64,000 nt of DNA, taken from contig JAFAFW010000086.1 in assembly GCA_023423275.1 (NCBI GenBank), positions 61,104-125,103 on the forward strand, given 5' to 3'. Below the pieces are notes generated by a model. The model ran no database searches. It saw only the letters and a list, made by a program, of their open reading frames with translations, and was not told the DNA's origin. Position numbers and translations under genes: made by a program. The stretch is from Pseudomonadota bacterium. GTDB taxonomy: Bacteria > Pseudomonadota > Alphaproteobacteria > Rhizobiales > Hyphomicrobiaceae. Position 1 is the first letter of the stretch, and every line of letters begins with the position of its first letter. This document shows positions 9,453 to 17,249 of this stretch, in pieces.

Positions 9453-9606
9453 TCAGTCCGCCCGACCGAAGCAGGATATGGAGAAGTCATTGTCGCCTGA
9501 TTTCATGGTTCGCTGGCTTTCCGTCATGATCGCTTGCGAATGGACTGCAGCCGGCTGCCGCATCGGTCCCGGAAGGTTGCCCACGGGCAATCTTCCGTCT
9601 TATCGA

Positions 9607-9635
9607 CCGGCCTTCGCCATGAAGGCAAAGGCCGG
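9607..9635 (-). terminator. Hairpin downstream of the ABC binding-protein gene
   Basis: CCGGCCTT (9607-9614) pairs with AAGGCCGG (9628-9635) around a 13-base loop, starting 46 bases after the binding-protein stop. No T-run follows. It may stabilise the binding-protein mRNA or attenuate the downstream genes; it is not a convincing full terminator. Confidence 0.45.
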
Positions 9636-9680
9636 CATTGTCCTGAAGCGGGCGGCCCACTGCGCGCAGGCCTTCCCAAA

Positions 9681-11315
9681 TCAAGCTTTCGGTGCTGCAC
9701 CGTCGAGATCGACGATCCAACCGGCAGCCGTCAGCGGGAATTTGCCGACGTTGTTGCTGACACCGATCTGGTAGATCGGCTGGAACAGCACGAACAGGTT
9801 GGCCTGATCGACCATCGCCTTCTGCCACTCCACCCATGCCTTGGCCTGGGCTTCACCGTCCGTCATCTTGGCGATGTCGTAAGTCCACTTCTTCGTCTCC
9901 TCCGGAGAATTCCACCGGCAGCGCTTGGCGACGCGCTGCACGACGGCATCAGCCCAGCCCAGGTTTTCCACCGCCGGCGGGTTCCAGTAGGTCAGCAGGC
10001 CGCCGCGGAACAGGCCCTTGAGATAGTCGTTGCGCATGTTGAGCTGATCCTGCGGACGCAGGTTCGCCTTGATGCCGACCTTCGCGAGATCCGCCTGGAT
10101 TTTCAGCGCGAGCGTCTGATAGGGAACGCCGTTGAAGGCTGCGTTGCTGAAGGCGAACTCGAACTCGAATCCGTCCGGATAACCGCCCTTCTTCAACAGC
10201 TCCTTCGCCTTGTCGGGATCGAGCTTGAAACCGATCTCATTGGCGATCTCCTTGGTCGAACCGCGTACGCCGATCGGCAGGAAGTGCGCCGGACGCAACG
10301 CCTCGCCGCCGATGAGCGAGTTGATGATGCCGTCATAGTCGATGGCATAGCCAATGGCCTGACGGCATTCCTTCTTCGCCAGAGCCGGGTTGATCGCTTC
10401 CTCCTGCATCAACGCCATGTAGCAGAAGTCCGTCGAAACGAGCGGATCGACGCGCACGTTGGCGTCCTCCTTCGCTTCCTTCACCTGCTCAGGGATCAGG
10501 TTGAAGGCCGCGTCGATATTGTTGCGGCGAAGGGCCAGAAGCTGCGCCGCACCGTCGTTGATGTGACGGACGATGACGCGGGCATAAGCCGGCTTTCCGC
10601 CCCAGTAGTGCTCATTGCGTGCGAACTGGATCTGCGCGTTGCGCTCCCAACCCATGATGACGTAAGCGCCTGTCCCTGCCGAGTGCAGGTCTAACCATTC
10701 ACGCGCCTTGTCCTCCTTGGCAGCAGCAGGCGTCGCCATGCCACCCACTTTTTCGACCTGTGCCTTCTCGACCACGACGAATTCGGGCGCGCACAACGTG
10801 GTCAGTGTCGGGAAATTGGCTTCCTTGATGAAGATATCGAGGGCTTTGCCGCCTTCGGCGATCTCAACCTTTTCGACGTGCGAGATGTAGCCTGACGGCT
10901 GGTCCTTCAGATTGATCAGGCGGTCGAACGAGAACTTCCAGTCCTCGGCCGTGACGGGATTTCCGGACGAGAACTTCACACCCTCGCGCAACCAAAAGCG
11001 GAACTGCTTGCCGTCCGACAGCGTCTCCCACTTGGTCGCAAGGCGCGGTGCGAGATTGATGTAATCGCCCGGCTTCATCGTGCAGAGCGTGTCGTAGCAC
11101 GCCGCCACCATCATGGGTCCGGTGTAGGTCGCGATGCGCGCCGGATCGAGCGTCACGATATCGCTGATATCGAGGCCTAAAACCAGAGTGTCTTTACGGG
11201 ATTGGGCCCAAACGGTTTCGGGCAGCATCGAGGCGAAACCAGCGGCGCCCGCACCGCTAATACCCATAAGTTGCAGCGCACGACGCCGGCTAATACGCAC
11301 CATCGATTCAGTCAT
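9681..11315 (-). CDS. ABC transporter solute-binding protein, family 5 (peptide/opine type)
   Basis: This 544-residue extracytoplasmic binding protein of the DppA/OppA family starts with a Tat-type signal peptide: RISRRRALQLMG, with Arg10-Arg11-Arg12 ahead of a hydrophobic stretch and a cut near VWAQ. The SBP family 5 hallmarks are DIVTLDPARI near the mature N-terminus and LREGVKFSSGNPVTAEDWKFSFDR around residues 110-135. ATG at 11315 follows a strong GGGAGGAA. It is the first gene of the operon (binding protein, SDR, DppB, DppC, fused ATPase, enoyl-CoA hydratase, LacI). Tat export implies folding before export. Ligand unknown; clusters of this composition often handle small metabolites, not peptides. 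Confidence 0.93.
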   Translation of the reverse strand: MTESMVRISRRRALQLMGISGAGAAGFASMLPETVWAQSRKDTLVLGLDISDIVTLDPARIATYTGPMMVAACYDTLCTMKPGDYINLAPRLATKWETLSDGKQFRFWLREGVKFSSGNPVTAEDWKFSFDRLINLKDQPSGYISHVEKVEIAEGGKALDIFIKEANFPTLTTLCAPEFVVVEKAQVEKVGGMATPAAAKEDKAREWLDLHSAGTGAYVIMGWERNAQIQFARNEHYWGGKPAYARVIVRHINDGAAQLLALRRNNIDAAFNLIPEQVKEAKEDANVRVDPLVSTDFCYMALMQEEAINPALAKKECRQAIGYAIDYDGIINSLIGGEALRPAHFLPIGVRGSTKEIANEIGFKLDPDKAKELLKKGGYPDGFEFEFAFSNAAFNGVPYQTLALKIQADLAKVGIKANLRPQDQLNMRNDYLKGLFRGGLLTYWNPPAVENLGWADAVVQRVAKRCRWNSPEETKKWTYDIAKMTDGEAQAKAWVEWQKAMVDQANLFVLFQPIYQIGVSNNVGKFPLTAAGWIVDLDGAAPKA

Positions 11316-11346
11316 TCACAGTTCCTCCCAAAGTGCCAAGCCACAT

Positions 11347-11358
11347 GTAAGCGGTTGA
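11347..11358. promoter_or_regulatory. Candidate LacI-family operator O1
   Basis: GTAAGCGGTTGA has its C|G centre at 11352/11353 and the AAnCGnTT core typical of LacI/GalR operators. It sits 32 bases upstream of the binding-protein start codon and shares its first ten bases (GTAAGCGGTT) with the reverse complement of O2. Inferred target of the LacI regulator at 2659-3780. Confidence 0.6.
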
Positions 11359-11445
11359 CACGGCCACGCTTGCCGACAGGCTCATGCGCCGTAAAGACGG
11401 TCTCATCGGCGTGTTGTTATTGTTGGTTTTAGAAGTGTCCCAGTC

Positions 11446-11474
11446 GAAGTAACCGCTTACGTCTAAGCTGTCAA
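11446..11474 (-). promoter_or_regulatory. Candidate sigma-70 promoter of the transport/catabolic operon
   Basis: On the minus strand a perfect -35 TTGACA (11474-11469) is followed 17 bases later by a weak -10 TACTTC (11451-11446). It points toward the binding-protein gene, and operator O2 covers the spacer end and -10. The exact -35 and the overlap with the operator are the evidence; the -10 is poor. Confidence 0.45.
11449..11460. promoter_or_regulatory. Candidate LacI-family operator O2
   Basis: GTAACCGCTTAC is a 12-base palindrome with one mismatched pair, centred at 11454/11455. It lies 102 bp from O1 (about ten helical turns), so two repressor dimers could lie on one DNA face and loop. 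It overlaps the predicted -10 region of the operon promoter. Confidence 0.65.
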
Positions 11475-11706
11475 TTCGAAGCTCACGCGTGCATCGCAGC
11501 AAAAAAATGGGTGCTGATGAAGCTGCTTCCGCTGCGATGCAACATGTCTTGCCGTATCATTTCGCGGGGCCATTATCGCAGATCCCCGCACCCGGCCCAT
11601 TTAATTTTCGGTAATATGCTGGCTATTTATTTCCTGGCGATCTCTAAAAACATTGGCGCCAGCTCCAGCCCCGAATTGCGAAGTGAAAATGGAATAGCCA
11701 AAACGG

Positions 11707-12012
11707 TTATTGCGATGCCCGCCGCTTCCGCGTCGCAGCCGCCTTCTTAGCGGACGTCGAACGCGCAGCGGCCGGACGCGAGGCCGACGCTTTGCCACCA
11801 AGCCGCCCGCCCTTGTGCGCTGCTGGCTGCCCCGTACGCACACCCCGCCCAGAGCCTGATTTTTTTCCGCCACCGTCGTCCTTGTTCACTGTCGCCCACG
11901 CACGACGCTCAGCCTCCTTCTCCGAGACACCACGCTCCTCATATCCCTCGGCGATATGGTCGGCCTTTCGGGTCTGCTTATTCGTGTACTTCGACTTGTC
12001 TCCGCGCGGCAT
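11707..12012 (-). CDS. Small basic protein of the plasmid-stabilisation-like family
   Basis: The 101-residue protein begins MPRGDKSKYTNKQTRKADHI and contains GVSEKEAERRAWATVNK followed by KKSGSG, the conserved core of a small family often annotated 'plasmid stabilization protein' in Rhizobiales. The C-terminal half is a low-complexity Ala/Lys/Arg/Ser tail resembling histone H1-like proteins. The start is ATG at 12012 behind AGGGAGA; longer frames to 12132 lack support. An EcfG-like promoter lies at 12049-12073, suggesting general stress control. The function is not established; DNA binding is a guess from the basic tail. The name should not be read as evidence of a plasmid. Confidence 0.8.
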   Translation of the reverse strand: MPRGDKSKYTNKQTRKADHIAEGYEERGVSEKEAERRAWATVNKDDGGGKKSGSGRGVRTGQPAAHKGGRLGGKASASRPAAARSTSAKKAAATRKRRASQ

Positions 12013-12048
12013 GGTGAGATCTCCCTGCAGCTTTCGATATTCCTCCCC

Positions 12049-12073
12049 AACAATCGAATTTCTCTCCAGTTCC
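12049..12073 (-). promoter_or_regulatory. Possible EcfG-type stress promoter for the small basic protein gene
   Basis: The minus strand reads GGAAC (12073-12069), 16 bases, then TGTT (12052-12049), one mismatch from the alphaproteobacterial EcfG consensus GGAAC-N16/17-CGTT. Initiation about 7 bases on would leave a leader of about 30 bases ending in the Shine-Dalgarno sequence. Confidence 0.45.
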
Positions 12074-12150
12074 GCAAATGCGCCCATAGCAAAACGGCGC
12101 GACCCTGTTTCCAGGATCGCGCCGCCCTTCACGGACGATCGTCAGCGCAC

Positions 12151-13608
12151 CTACTCGGCAGCAACGCCTCGGGCTTCAGCCGCTGCAACAACGGACGGCG
12201 ACAGATACGCTCCCTGCTTCAACAGCTCACGCTGGACGAGGCGAACGTCGAGCTGCCGCGGAGACTTGCCGGCGTTGGCGGCCAGAGCCCCGGCAACGCC
12301 TGCGGCCTGTCCGGTCAGCCAGCACTGCGGAACCTCGCGCAGGAATGTGTGTGAGCTGGCATCGCATGCGACATGACGGCCCGCACCCAACACACCCTCA
12401 AGACCCGTCGGCATCAGCGATGCATAAGGCACGGAGATATTCTTCCATTTCGGCGCCAGGGACGTCGATACACCAACCTCGTCCTCCCATACCTTGCCCT
12501 CGTCCCACTGCCCCCGCGTGACCATCCGGTCTGCCGCATAACGGCGGCTGTGGCGAACGCCAACCTGCGAGGCGCCGATCATCAGGTACGCGTTCTCGAA
12601 GCCCGGCGCTTCCGCGCGGTAGGCTGCGAGATGCCCGACCGCGAGCTGACGCGAACGCAGCTCAACCTCGGTCAGATCCTCGACGTTGACCGCGCTGTAG
12701 CCGGACAGGCGCGGCCCCATGAACAACGCGATGTCCGAGCGCCACGAAAAGAACGGCTTCTCGAAGAACTTGAGCTTCTCGCGGCCCCGCTTCATGAAAT
12801 CGGAAAAGCCCTGCTTGTTGGAACGACGGAACTCCGTCCAGCGCTCCATATCGACACCTGCCAACATGAAGGCCGTGTTGATGCAATGATGGATGTCCGT
12901 CGGGTCGACATCGGTGCTGAGCGTCACACCGGTCCGGGCAATGAGGTCCGCGTCGCCGGTGGTATCGATGACGACCTTGGCCAGAATGGCCTGGCGACCT
13001 TCCTTGCTTTCGAAGATCGCACCCTTCATCACATTGTCTTCAATGATCGGCTCTGCCGCCCAGGCGTGCAACACGAGGCGCACTTTGTTCTCGGTCATCA
13101 TGTCCATCGAGAGCGTCTTGAGCGCTTCGGGATCGACCGTCGGCGCCCAGGTGACGACACCCTGGTAAGCTGCCGAGCGATAAAACCAATGCTCGACCTG
13201 AGCCGGATCCTGCGACCCCCAGAGGTCCCGCGGCGGCCCCATTACAGCGCCCTTCGGAAGCCGATCGAGCACCTCTCGCGCGAAGCCCGCGATGACCTGC
13301 TGGCCCTGCCAGTCCGTCATCCGATCGATCCAGATGACGAGACCGCCGGTCGAAAGCCCGCCGAGATGATTGTAGCGTTCAACGAGCATCACGTCCGCGC
13401 CCAGCTTTGCCGCAGCCACCGCCGCCGACGTGCCCGCCGGTCCGCCTCCGACGACAAGGACGTCGGTCTCGGCAAAAACCGGAATCTCGCGCGCGACTTC
13501 GCGGTGCGTCAAAGCCGGCCGTTTGGCGCGCGTGCGCACCGAATTGTCGCCGAAAATCTCAAGTCCCTGCTCTTCCGACACCGCGTTGATGGACTTCGCA
13601 TCGCTCAT
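12151..13608 (-). CDS. FAD-dependent oxidoreductase
   Basis: This 485-residue flavoprotein has an N-terminal Rossmann motif VLVVGGGPAGTSAAVAAAKLGADVMLVE (GGGPAG at 54-59 from the chosen start), then LGGLSTGGLV and an internal VVIDTTGDADL segment. This is the layout of the FAD_oxidored family, which has no fixed substrate. The start chosen is the third of three consecutive ATGs (13608), 7 bases after GGGAG; the longest frame begins with a TTG at 13650. It is transcribed away from the CaiB-type gene, with both starts in a shared 295-base region, which suggests a joint pathway. It may oxidise an amine or hydroxy acid; not determined. Confidence 0.85.
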   Translation of the reverse strand: MSDAKSINAVSEEQGLEIFGDNSVRTRAKRPALTHREVAREIPVFAETDVLVVGGGPAGTSAAVAAAKLGADVMLVERYNHLGGLSTGGLVIWIDRMTDWQGQQVIAGFAREVLDRLPKGAVMGPPRDLWGSQDPAQVEHWFYRSAAYQGVVTWAPTVDPEALKTLSMDMMTENKVRLVLHAWAAEPIIEDNVMKGAIFESKEGRQAILAKVVIDTTGDADLIARTGVTLSTDVDPTDIHHCINTAFMLAGVDMERWTEFRRSNKQGFSDFMKRGREKLKFFEKPFFSWRSDIALFMGPRLSGYSAVNVEDLTEVELRSRQLAVGHLAAYRAEAPGFENAYLMIGASQVGVRHSRRYAADRMVTRGQWDEGKVWEDEVGVSTSLAPKWKNISVPYASLMPTGLEGVLGAGRHVACDASSHTFLREVPQCWLTGQAAGVAGALAANAGKSPRQLDVRLVQRELLKQGAYLSPSVVAAAEARGVAAE

Positions 13609-13903
13609 CATCATCTCCCGTGCTTTCCGTTCACCCTCTGTACCCGGCAAGATTCGGATCGCCTTTCATCGGGCAACAGAGCTCCAGAACTCCTGGTCCT
13701 AACCCCAAACATGGGCTCTTGCCACCTGCTTTTTCAATCCAACGGCGCTAGCGGCGTCTCGAAGACCGCGCGGTCTGGAAACAGGTACGACCTGATGCCA
13801 ACCGCGCAAAAATGCGTGCAGGGCGGGCTCTCATCCAGCAATATCCCGGCTCGGATTGTCCCATGCGCCTTGTGCGCTTTCCGGAGGAAATCATTCCATC
13901 GTC
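13609..13903. promoter_or_regulatory. Divergent intergenic region between the FAD oxidoreductase and CoA-transferase genes
   Basis: This 295-base region must hold the promoters of both divergent genes. A Shine-Dalgarno GGGAG for the flavoprotein lies next to 13614, and GGAGGA at 13883-13888 precedes the CoA-transferase ATG by 15 bases. No copy of the AAGCGGTT operator was found, so the LacI regulator probably does not act here directly. Confidence 0.4.
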
Positions 13904-15127
13904 ATGGCTCACGATCTCCACAAGCAAGACTATCGTGCCGATACGCCGGCGCCGCTCAGCGGTATCCGTGTTCTGGACATATCGCGGCTTGTCGCCGGGA
14001 ACGCCGTTTCTCACGTGCTGGCGGACTTCGGGGCCGAGGTCTTGAAAGTCGAGGCACCGGAGCGCGGCGATGATCTCCGCAACTGGCGTGTCCAAGGCAT
14101 TTCCACCTATTGGAAGGTCTACGCTCGCAACAAGAAGAGCATCACCCTGGATTTCCGGACGGACGAAGGTCGCGCCCTTCTCATCAAGCTGGTCGAGACC
14201 GCACACGTGCTGATCGAGAACTTTGTCCCCGGCAAGCTGGAGAAGATGGGGCTTGGACCCGAAGTCCTGCACGCGGCCAATCCAAAACTCGTGATGCTGC
14301 GTGTCTCCGGATGGGGACAGACCGGCCCCTTCAAGCACAAGCCGGGCTTTGGCACGCTCGTCGAAGCGATGAGCGGCTTTGCCTCCATGAACGGATTCCC
14401 CGACCGCCCTCCCGTGCTTCCGCCTCTGGCCCTGGCCGACATGATCAGCGGACTTTATGGCGCTTTCGCCGCCATGGTGGCATTGAGGGAAGTTGAGACC
14501 AAAGCGGGCGATGGGCAAATCATCGATCTGTCACTGTTCGAGCCGATCCTGTCGATCCTCGGTCCGGAGGCAGCGAATTTCCAGATCACCGGTGAAACGA
14601 CACCACGTCTCGGCAGCCGCACGGCAATATCTTCCCCGCGCAACGTTTATCCCTGCAGCGACGGAAAATTCGTGGCGCTATCGGCATCCATGCAATCGAT
14701 GGCCGAGCGGCTCTTCCAGATCATGGGCCGCGCAGATCTGATCTCCGATCCGAGGTTCGCGACGAACTCCGACCGCATTCGCAACGCAGATGAGATCGAC
14801 GCGATCGTTGCAGATTTCATCCGCCAGCGCACACAAGCCGAGAACCTGGCGCTTTTCGATCGCGTCGGCGTCACCGTGGGTCCTGTCTGCGATGCCTCGG
14901 ATCTCATGTCGCACGATTTCATTCGTGAACGTGAAGTCCTGCTCGCATTCCCCGATGACGAGACCGGCACATTACCGATGCACAACGTCACGCCGCGTCT
15001 GTCGCGGACGCCGGGCTCGATTCGCACACCAGCCCCAAGCCTCGGCCAGCATAACAAAGAAGTCTACGAAGGCCTCGGCTTGACACCAACAGCGCAAGGT
15101 CAGCTGAAGGACAAAGGCGTTATTTGA
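13904..15127 (+). CDS. CaiB/BaiF-family (class III) CoA-transferase
   Basis: The 407-residue protein has the class III CoA-transferase signature: LSGIRVLDISRLVAGNAVSHVLADFGAEVLKVE at residues 18-50, GWGQTGPFKHKPGFGTLVEAMSG at 137-158, and LALADMISGLYGAFAAM near 175-191. Asp179 there aligns with the catalytic Asp that carries the acyl-CoA anhydride in formyl-CoA transferase. It moves CoA between carboxylic acids without ATP. ATG at 13904 was chosen; an in-frame TTG at 13856 gives a longer form but has no ribosome binding site. It would activate an acid for the enoyl-CoA hydratase and SDR steps encoded at 3830 and 8691. The donor and acceptor acids are unknown. Confidence 0.91.
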   Translation: MAHDLHKQDYRADTPAPLSGIRVLDISRLVAGNAVSHVLADFGAEVLKVEAPERGDDLRNWRVQGISTYWKVYARNKKSITLDFRTDEGRALLIKLVETAHVLIENFVPGKLEKMGLGPEVLHAANPKLVMLRVSGWGQTGPFKHKPGFGTLVEAMSGFASMNGFPDRPPVLPPLALADMISGLYGAFAAMVALREVETKAGDGQIIDLSLFEPILSILGPEAANFQITGETTPRLGSRTAISSPRNVYPCSDGKFVALSASMQSMAERLFQIMGRADLISDPRFATNSDRIRNADEIDAIVADFIRQRTQAENLALFDRVGVTVGPVCDASDLMSHDFIREREVLLAFPDDETGTLPMHNVTPRLSRTPGSIRTPAPSLGQHNKEVYEGLGLTPTAQGQLKDKGVI

Positions 15128-15146
15128 AGGCAAGACGGAAGACCTT

Positions 15147-15182
15147 CGCCACGCTCACGCATGTTTTGCGTCGAGCGTGGCG
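15147..15182. terminator. Bidirectional terminator between the convergent CoA-transferase and racemase genes
   Basis: CGCCACGCTC (15147-15156) pairs with GAGCGTGGCG (15173-15182), and the inner ACGC/GCGT adds four pairs past a one-base bulge around the loop ATGTTTT. A strong hairpin at a convergent gene junction fits termination from both sides. Confidence 0.75.
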
Positions 15183-15217
15183 CAAGAACCTTGCTCTCGA
15201 CCAGGTGTCTCTGACTG

Positions 15218-15874
15218 CTATCCGCAGCGCTGGCGGAGCTCTTCCACGGCCGCGCCCGGGCTCGTCAATACCGGGCAGGAAACGGCAGCCGATACGGCAT
15301 CGAACGCACGCGATGTCGAGAAATGGGCGAGTAGGATCGCGTCGCAACCAGCGAGATTCGAGCTGGCCTCGGCAAGGCGACGATTGTGCGTCGCAGCATC
15401 TCCACCTTTCAACGCGGCCATGGCATCAGCGTCGAGAACGGTCTCGATCGTGGCTGAGACCTTTTCCTCATCGGCCATCTGCCGGAACTCTTCCTCCATC
15501 GAAGCGACACTCGGAGGGAACGTGGCCAGCATGCCGATGCGGCGGCCGGCCTTGAGGGCGCGGCGGAACATGGCTTCATTGGGTTTGAGAACCGGCCGGT
15601 CAGTTGTCCGCGCGAACGCTTCGATGGCCGGACCGAAGGCCGAGCACGTGTAGAGAATGCCGTCCGCGCCGGTCGCCAGCGCATAGCGACCCAGATCCAC
15701 GATCCGGCCCGTCATGGCCGGGGTCAAATCCGCATCACGCGCTCGGTCCGGACTCAGCGAATCGTCGAAAATATTGACGACGTCGGCTTCCGGCCAAAGC
15801 TCCTTGAAGGCGGACTGAACGGGCTCGATCGCGACAGCAACGGCATGGATGAGGGCGATACGGGTCTTCGGCAT
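15218..15874 (-). CDS. Asp/Glu/hydantoin racemase superfamily protein
   Basis: The 218-residue protein has a two-lobed aspartate-racemase-like fold. The first catalytic cysteine is Cys77 in the motif GILYTCSAFGPA, and the start TRIALIHAVAVAIEPV matches the family N-terminus. At the second site, where racemases have another cysteine, the sequence reads AILLAHFSTSRA (181-192), with no Cys. That pattern resembles one-cysteine members such as arylmalonate decarboxylase and maleate isomerase-like enzymes more than a two-base racemase. It is convergent with the CoA-transferase gene and may isomerise or decarboxylate an intermediate of the same pathway. The precise reaction is unresolved. Confidence 0.85.
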   Translation of the reverse strand: MPKTRIALIHAVAVAIEPVQSAFKELWPEADVVNIFDDSLSPDRARDADLTPAMTGRIVDLGRYALATGADGILYTCSAFGPAIEAFARTTDRPVLKPNEAMFRRALKAGRRIGMLATFPPSVASMEEEFRQMADEEKVSATIETVLDADAMAALKGGDAATHNRRLAEASSNLAGCDAILLAHFSTSRAFDAVSAAVSCPVLTSPGAAVEELRQRCG

Positions 15875-16223
15875 GAGGTAACGGATCCTGTGTTCTGGAC
15901 GGTCCAGTTATTCGGGTAGCACGACCCAGCGGGATATCCCCATGCCACCAGGGGATCGTTTTGCGCCGGATGGCCTGGGCCGCAGCGCGGTTCACGTTAA
16001 GCGGCGGCAGGTTAGGCACCGACACGCGAAGGTGATGCGCCTTGTCTAGAGAATTATAGGCGATGTTTGCAAGACGCTGATTTCCGTAACGCTCCGACCC
16101 GGGGGAAGAGCCACGCGTCCAACGCCTTGTTCATAACGGCGAAGGCTTCCCGCCTCAACAGGAAAGCCCGACCCCGTGGATGCGGGCTCGGGCTTCTCTG
16201 CAGTCGGTCGTTTATCTCGCGAA
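15875..16223. other. Intergenic region between the racemase-family and DUF937 genes
   Basis: These 349 bases must contain the racemase-gene promoter near 15875-16030 and the terminator of the DUF937 gene at 16164-16195. Otherwise I see no open frame with a ribosome binding site and no repeat. Confidence 0.5.
16164..16195 (-). terminator. Terminator of the DUF937 gene
   Basis: AAGCCCGA (16164-16171) pairs with TCGGGCTT (16188-16195), with inner CCCG/CGGG pairing. On the minus strand the 3' arm is followed by TTCCTG. It starts 28 bases after the stop codon at 16224. Confidence 0.65.
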
Positions 16224-17249
16224 CTATTTCGCCGGAGCAGACGGCATGGACCGGGCATCAGCAGCCGACATTTTCGACACCACTCGATCACCCTTCTTCT
16301 CGATCTGGTCCGCCCGCATCGTCACGATCCTGGGACCGATACCCAGTGGCGCTCCCATATCGAGGCGCACCGACTCTACGATATTGTTCGGTCCCATGAC
16401 GACCTCGGTCACCTCACCCAGCCTCTCGCCATCGGCGCTGTAAATCGGACTGCCGATGGCAACGATCGGCTGATTTGCACTCGCCGTGCTCTGCGTCTGC
16501 GTACTGGCCGGTGGCGTGATCGATGCGAGCTCCGGTCGGTTCACATTCGTCAGCAGCCAGCCGAGCCCAAGCAGGGCAAGCAATCCGAGCGCCCAATAGA
16601 GCCAAGCGGGGCTTGGCGCCGCAGTCCGGCTCGCGGGCTGATAGGTGGCGCCGGTGCGCCGCAGATCTTCAACAGGCGCTGCTGTGTGAGTTGTCGCTTC
16701 GCTCTGGAAGGTGTCGGCTGCTGTCCGCACCAGGTTCGAAAATCCTGGTGGCATCGCGGCGGCAAACTGCGGTGCCTGCGACGCAACCATCTTGGCCAGT
16801 CCGGCGGCATCCAGTCCGCTCTCTTTTTGCACCTTGCCGAGACCATTCATCGTGAGCAAACCTGCGGCGCCAGCGAGGTTATTCGCTTGTGCGGGCTCGA
16901 CACCGGAATATTGCGAGATCGCATCGGTAATCCCTTTCATGCCGCCCGCGCCAAGCAGGGACGACAGAAGGCTTGATCCGGCAGAGGCGATGGACTGCTT
17001 TCCCGAGCCGCCAACCATCGACGTCAGGCTATCGATCAGGTTGCCCTGGCCGCTGCTGAGCGCGCTACTCAGCTGGCGAGCGCCGTCAGGTTTTCCGGAC
17101 ATGCGCGCGATACCGGCCAGTATGGCGGGGACCGCTGCGTTCATCGTCTTTTCTGTGACCATACGGTCTATGCCGAGCATGGAGGCAATTCGTGCCAACA
17201 TTTCCGGGCTCATATTGTTCATGATGGTCGAGAGAATATTGACCGACAT
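16224..17249 (-). CDS. DUF937 (YidB-like) protein with a transmembrane helix and PRC-barrel-like domain
   Basis: The 341-residue protein has three parts. Residues 1-170 are a Gly/Ser/Ala-rich helical DUF937/YidB domain (LSTIMNNMSPEMLARIASMLG). Residues 213-234 form one TM helix (WLYWALGLLALLGLGWLL). Residues 262-327 resemble a PRC barrel (GSPIYSADGERLGEVTEVVM, then GIGPRIVTMRADQI). The start chosen is ATG at 17249 with AAGGAAAGG upstream; an open frame extends to 17354 without support. A PRC-barrel could bind a partner at the membrane face. The function of DUF937 proteins is unknown, and this fusion to a membrane-anchored barrel is uncommon. It is transcribed alone. Confidence 0.78.
   Translation of the reverse strand: MSVNILSTIMNNMSPEMLARIASMLGIDRMVTEKTMNAAVPAILAGIARMSGKPDGARQLSSALSSGQGNLIDSLTSMVGGSGKQSIASAGSSLLSSLLGAGGMKGITDAISQYSGVEPAQANNLAGAAGLLTMNGLGKVQKESGLDAAGLAKMVASQAPQFAAAMPPGFSNLVRTAADTFQSEATTHTAAPVEDLRRTGATYQPASRTAAPSPAWLYWALGLLALLGLGWLLTNVNRPELASITPPASTQTQSTASANQPIVAIGSPIYSADGERLGEVTEVVMGPNNIVESVRLDMGAPLGIGPRIVTMRADQIEKKGDRVVSKMSAADARSMPSAPAK

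Larger units (their letters stand above)
11316..11706. other. Intergenic control region between the ABC operon and the small basic protein gene
   Basis: These 391 bases hold the binding-protein leader with its Shine-Dalgarno sequence, operator O1, the promoter with O2, and, nearer the left-pointing basic-protein gene, a hairpin GCGGGG...CCCCGC near 11564-11589 that may end that gene's transcript. The stretch 11590-11700 is comparatively AT-rich. I see no credible coding sequence. Confidence 0.6.

Noticed and set aside
11355..11360. Plus-strand TTGACA as a promoter
   Set aside because: Points away from the binding-protein gene and no -10 follows at 16-18 bases; the bases are explained by operator O1.
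11707..12012. Plasmid or integrated element suggested by a 'plasmid stabilisation' name
   Set aside because: The family is chromosomal in many Rhizobiales; no replication, partition, integrase or tRNA attachment site is near.
12373..14073. 566-residue plus-strand frame opposite the FAD oxidoreductase
   Set aside because: Wholly antisense and crossing into an intergenic region; the flavoprotein frame has clear Rossmann motifs and a ribosome binding site.
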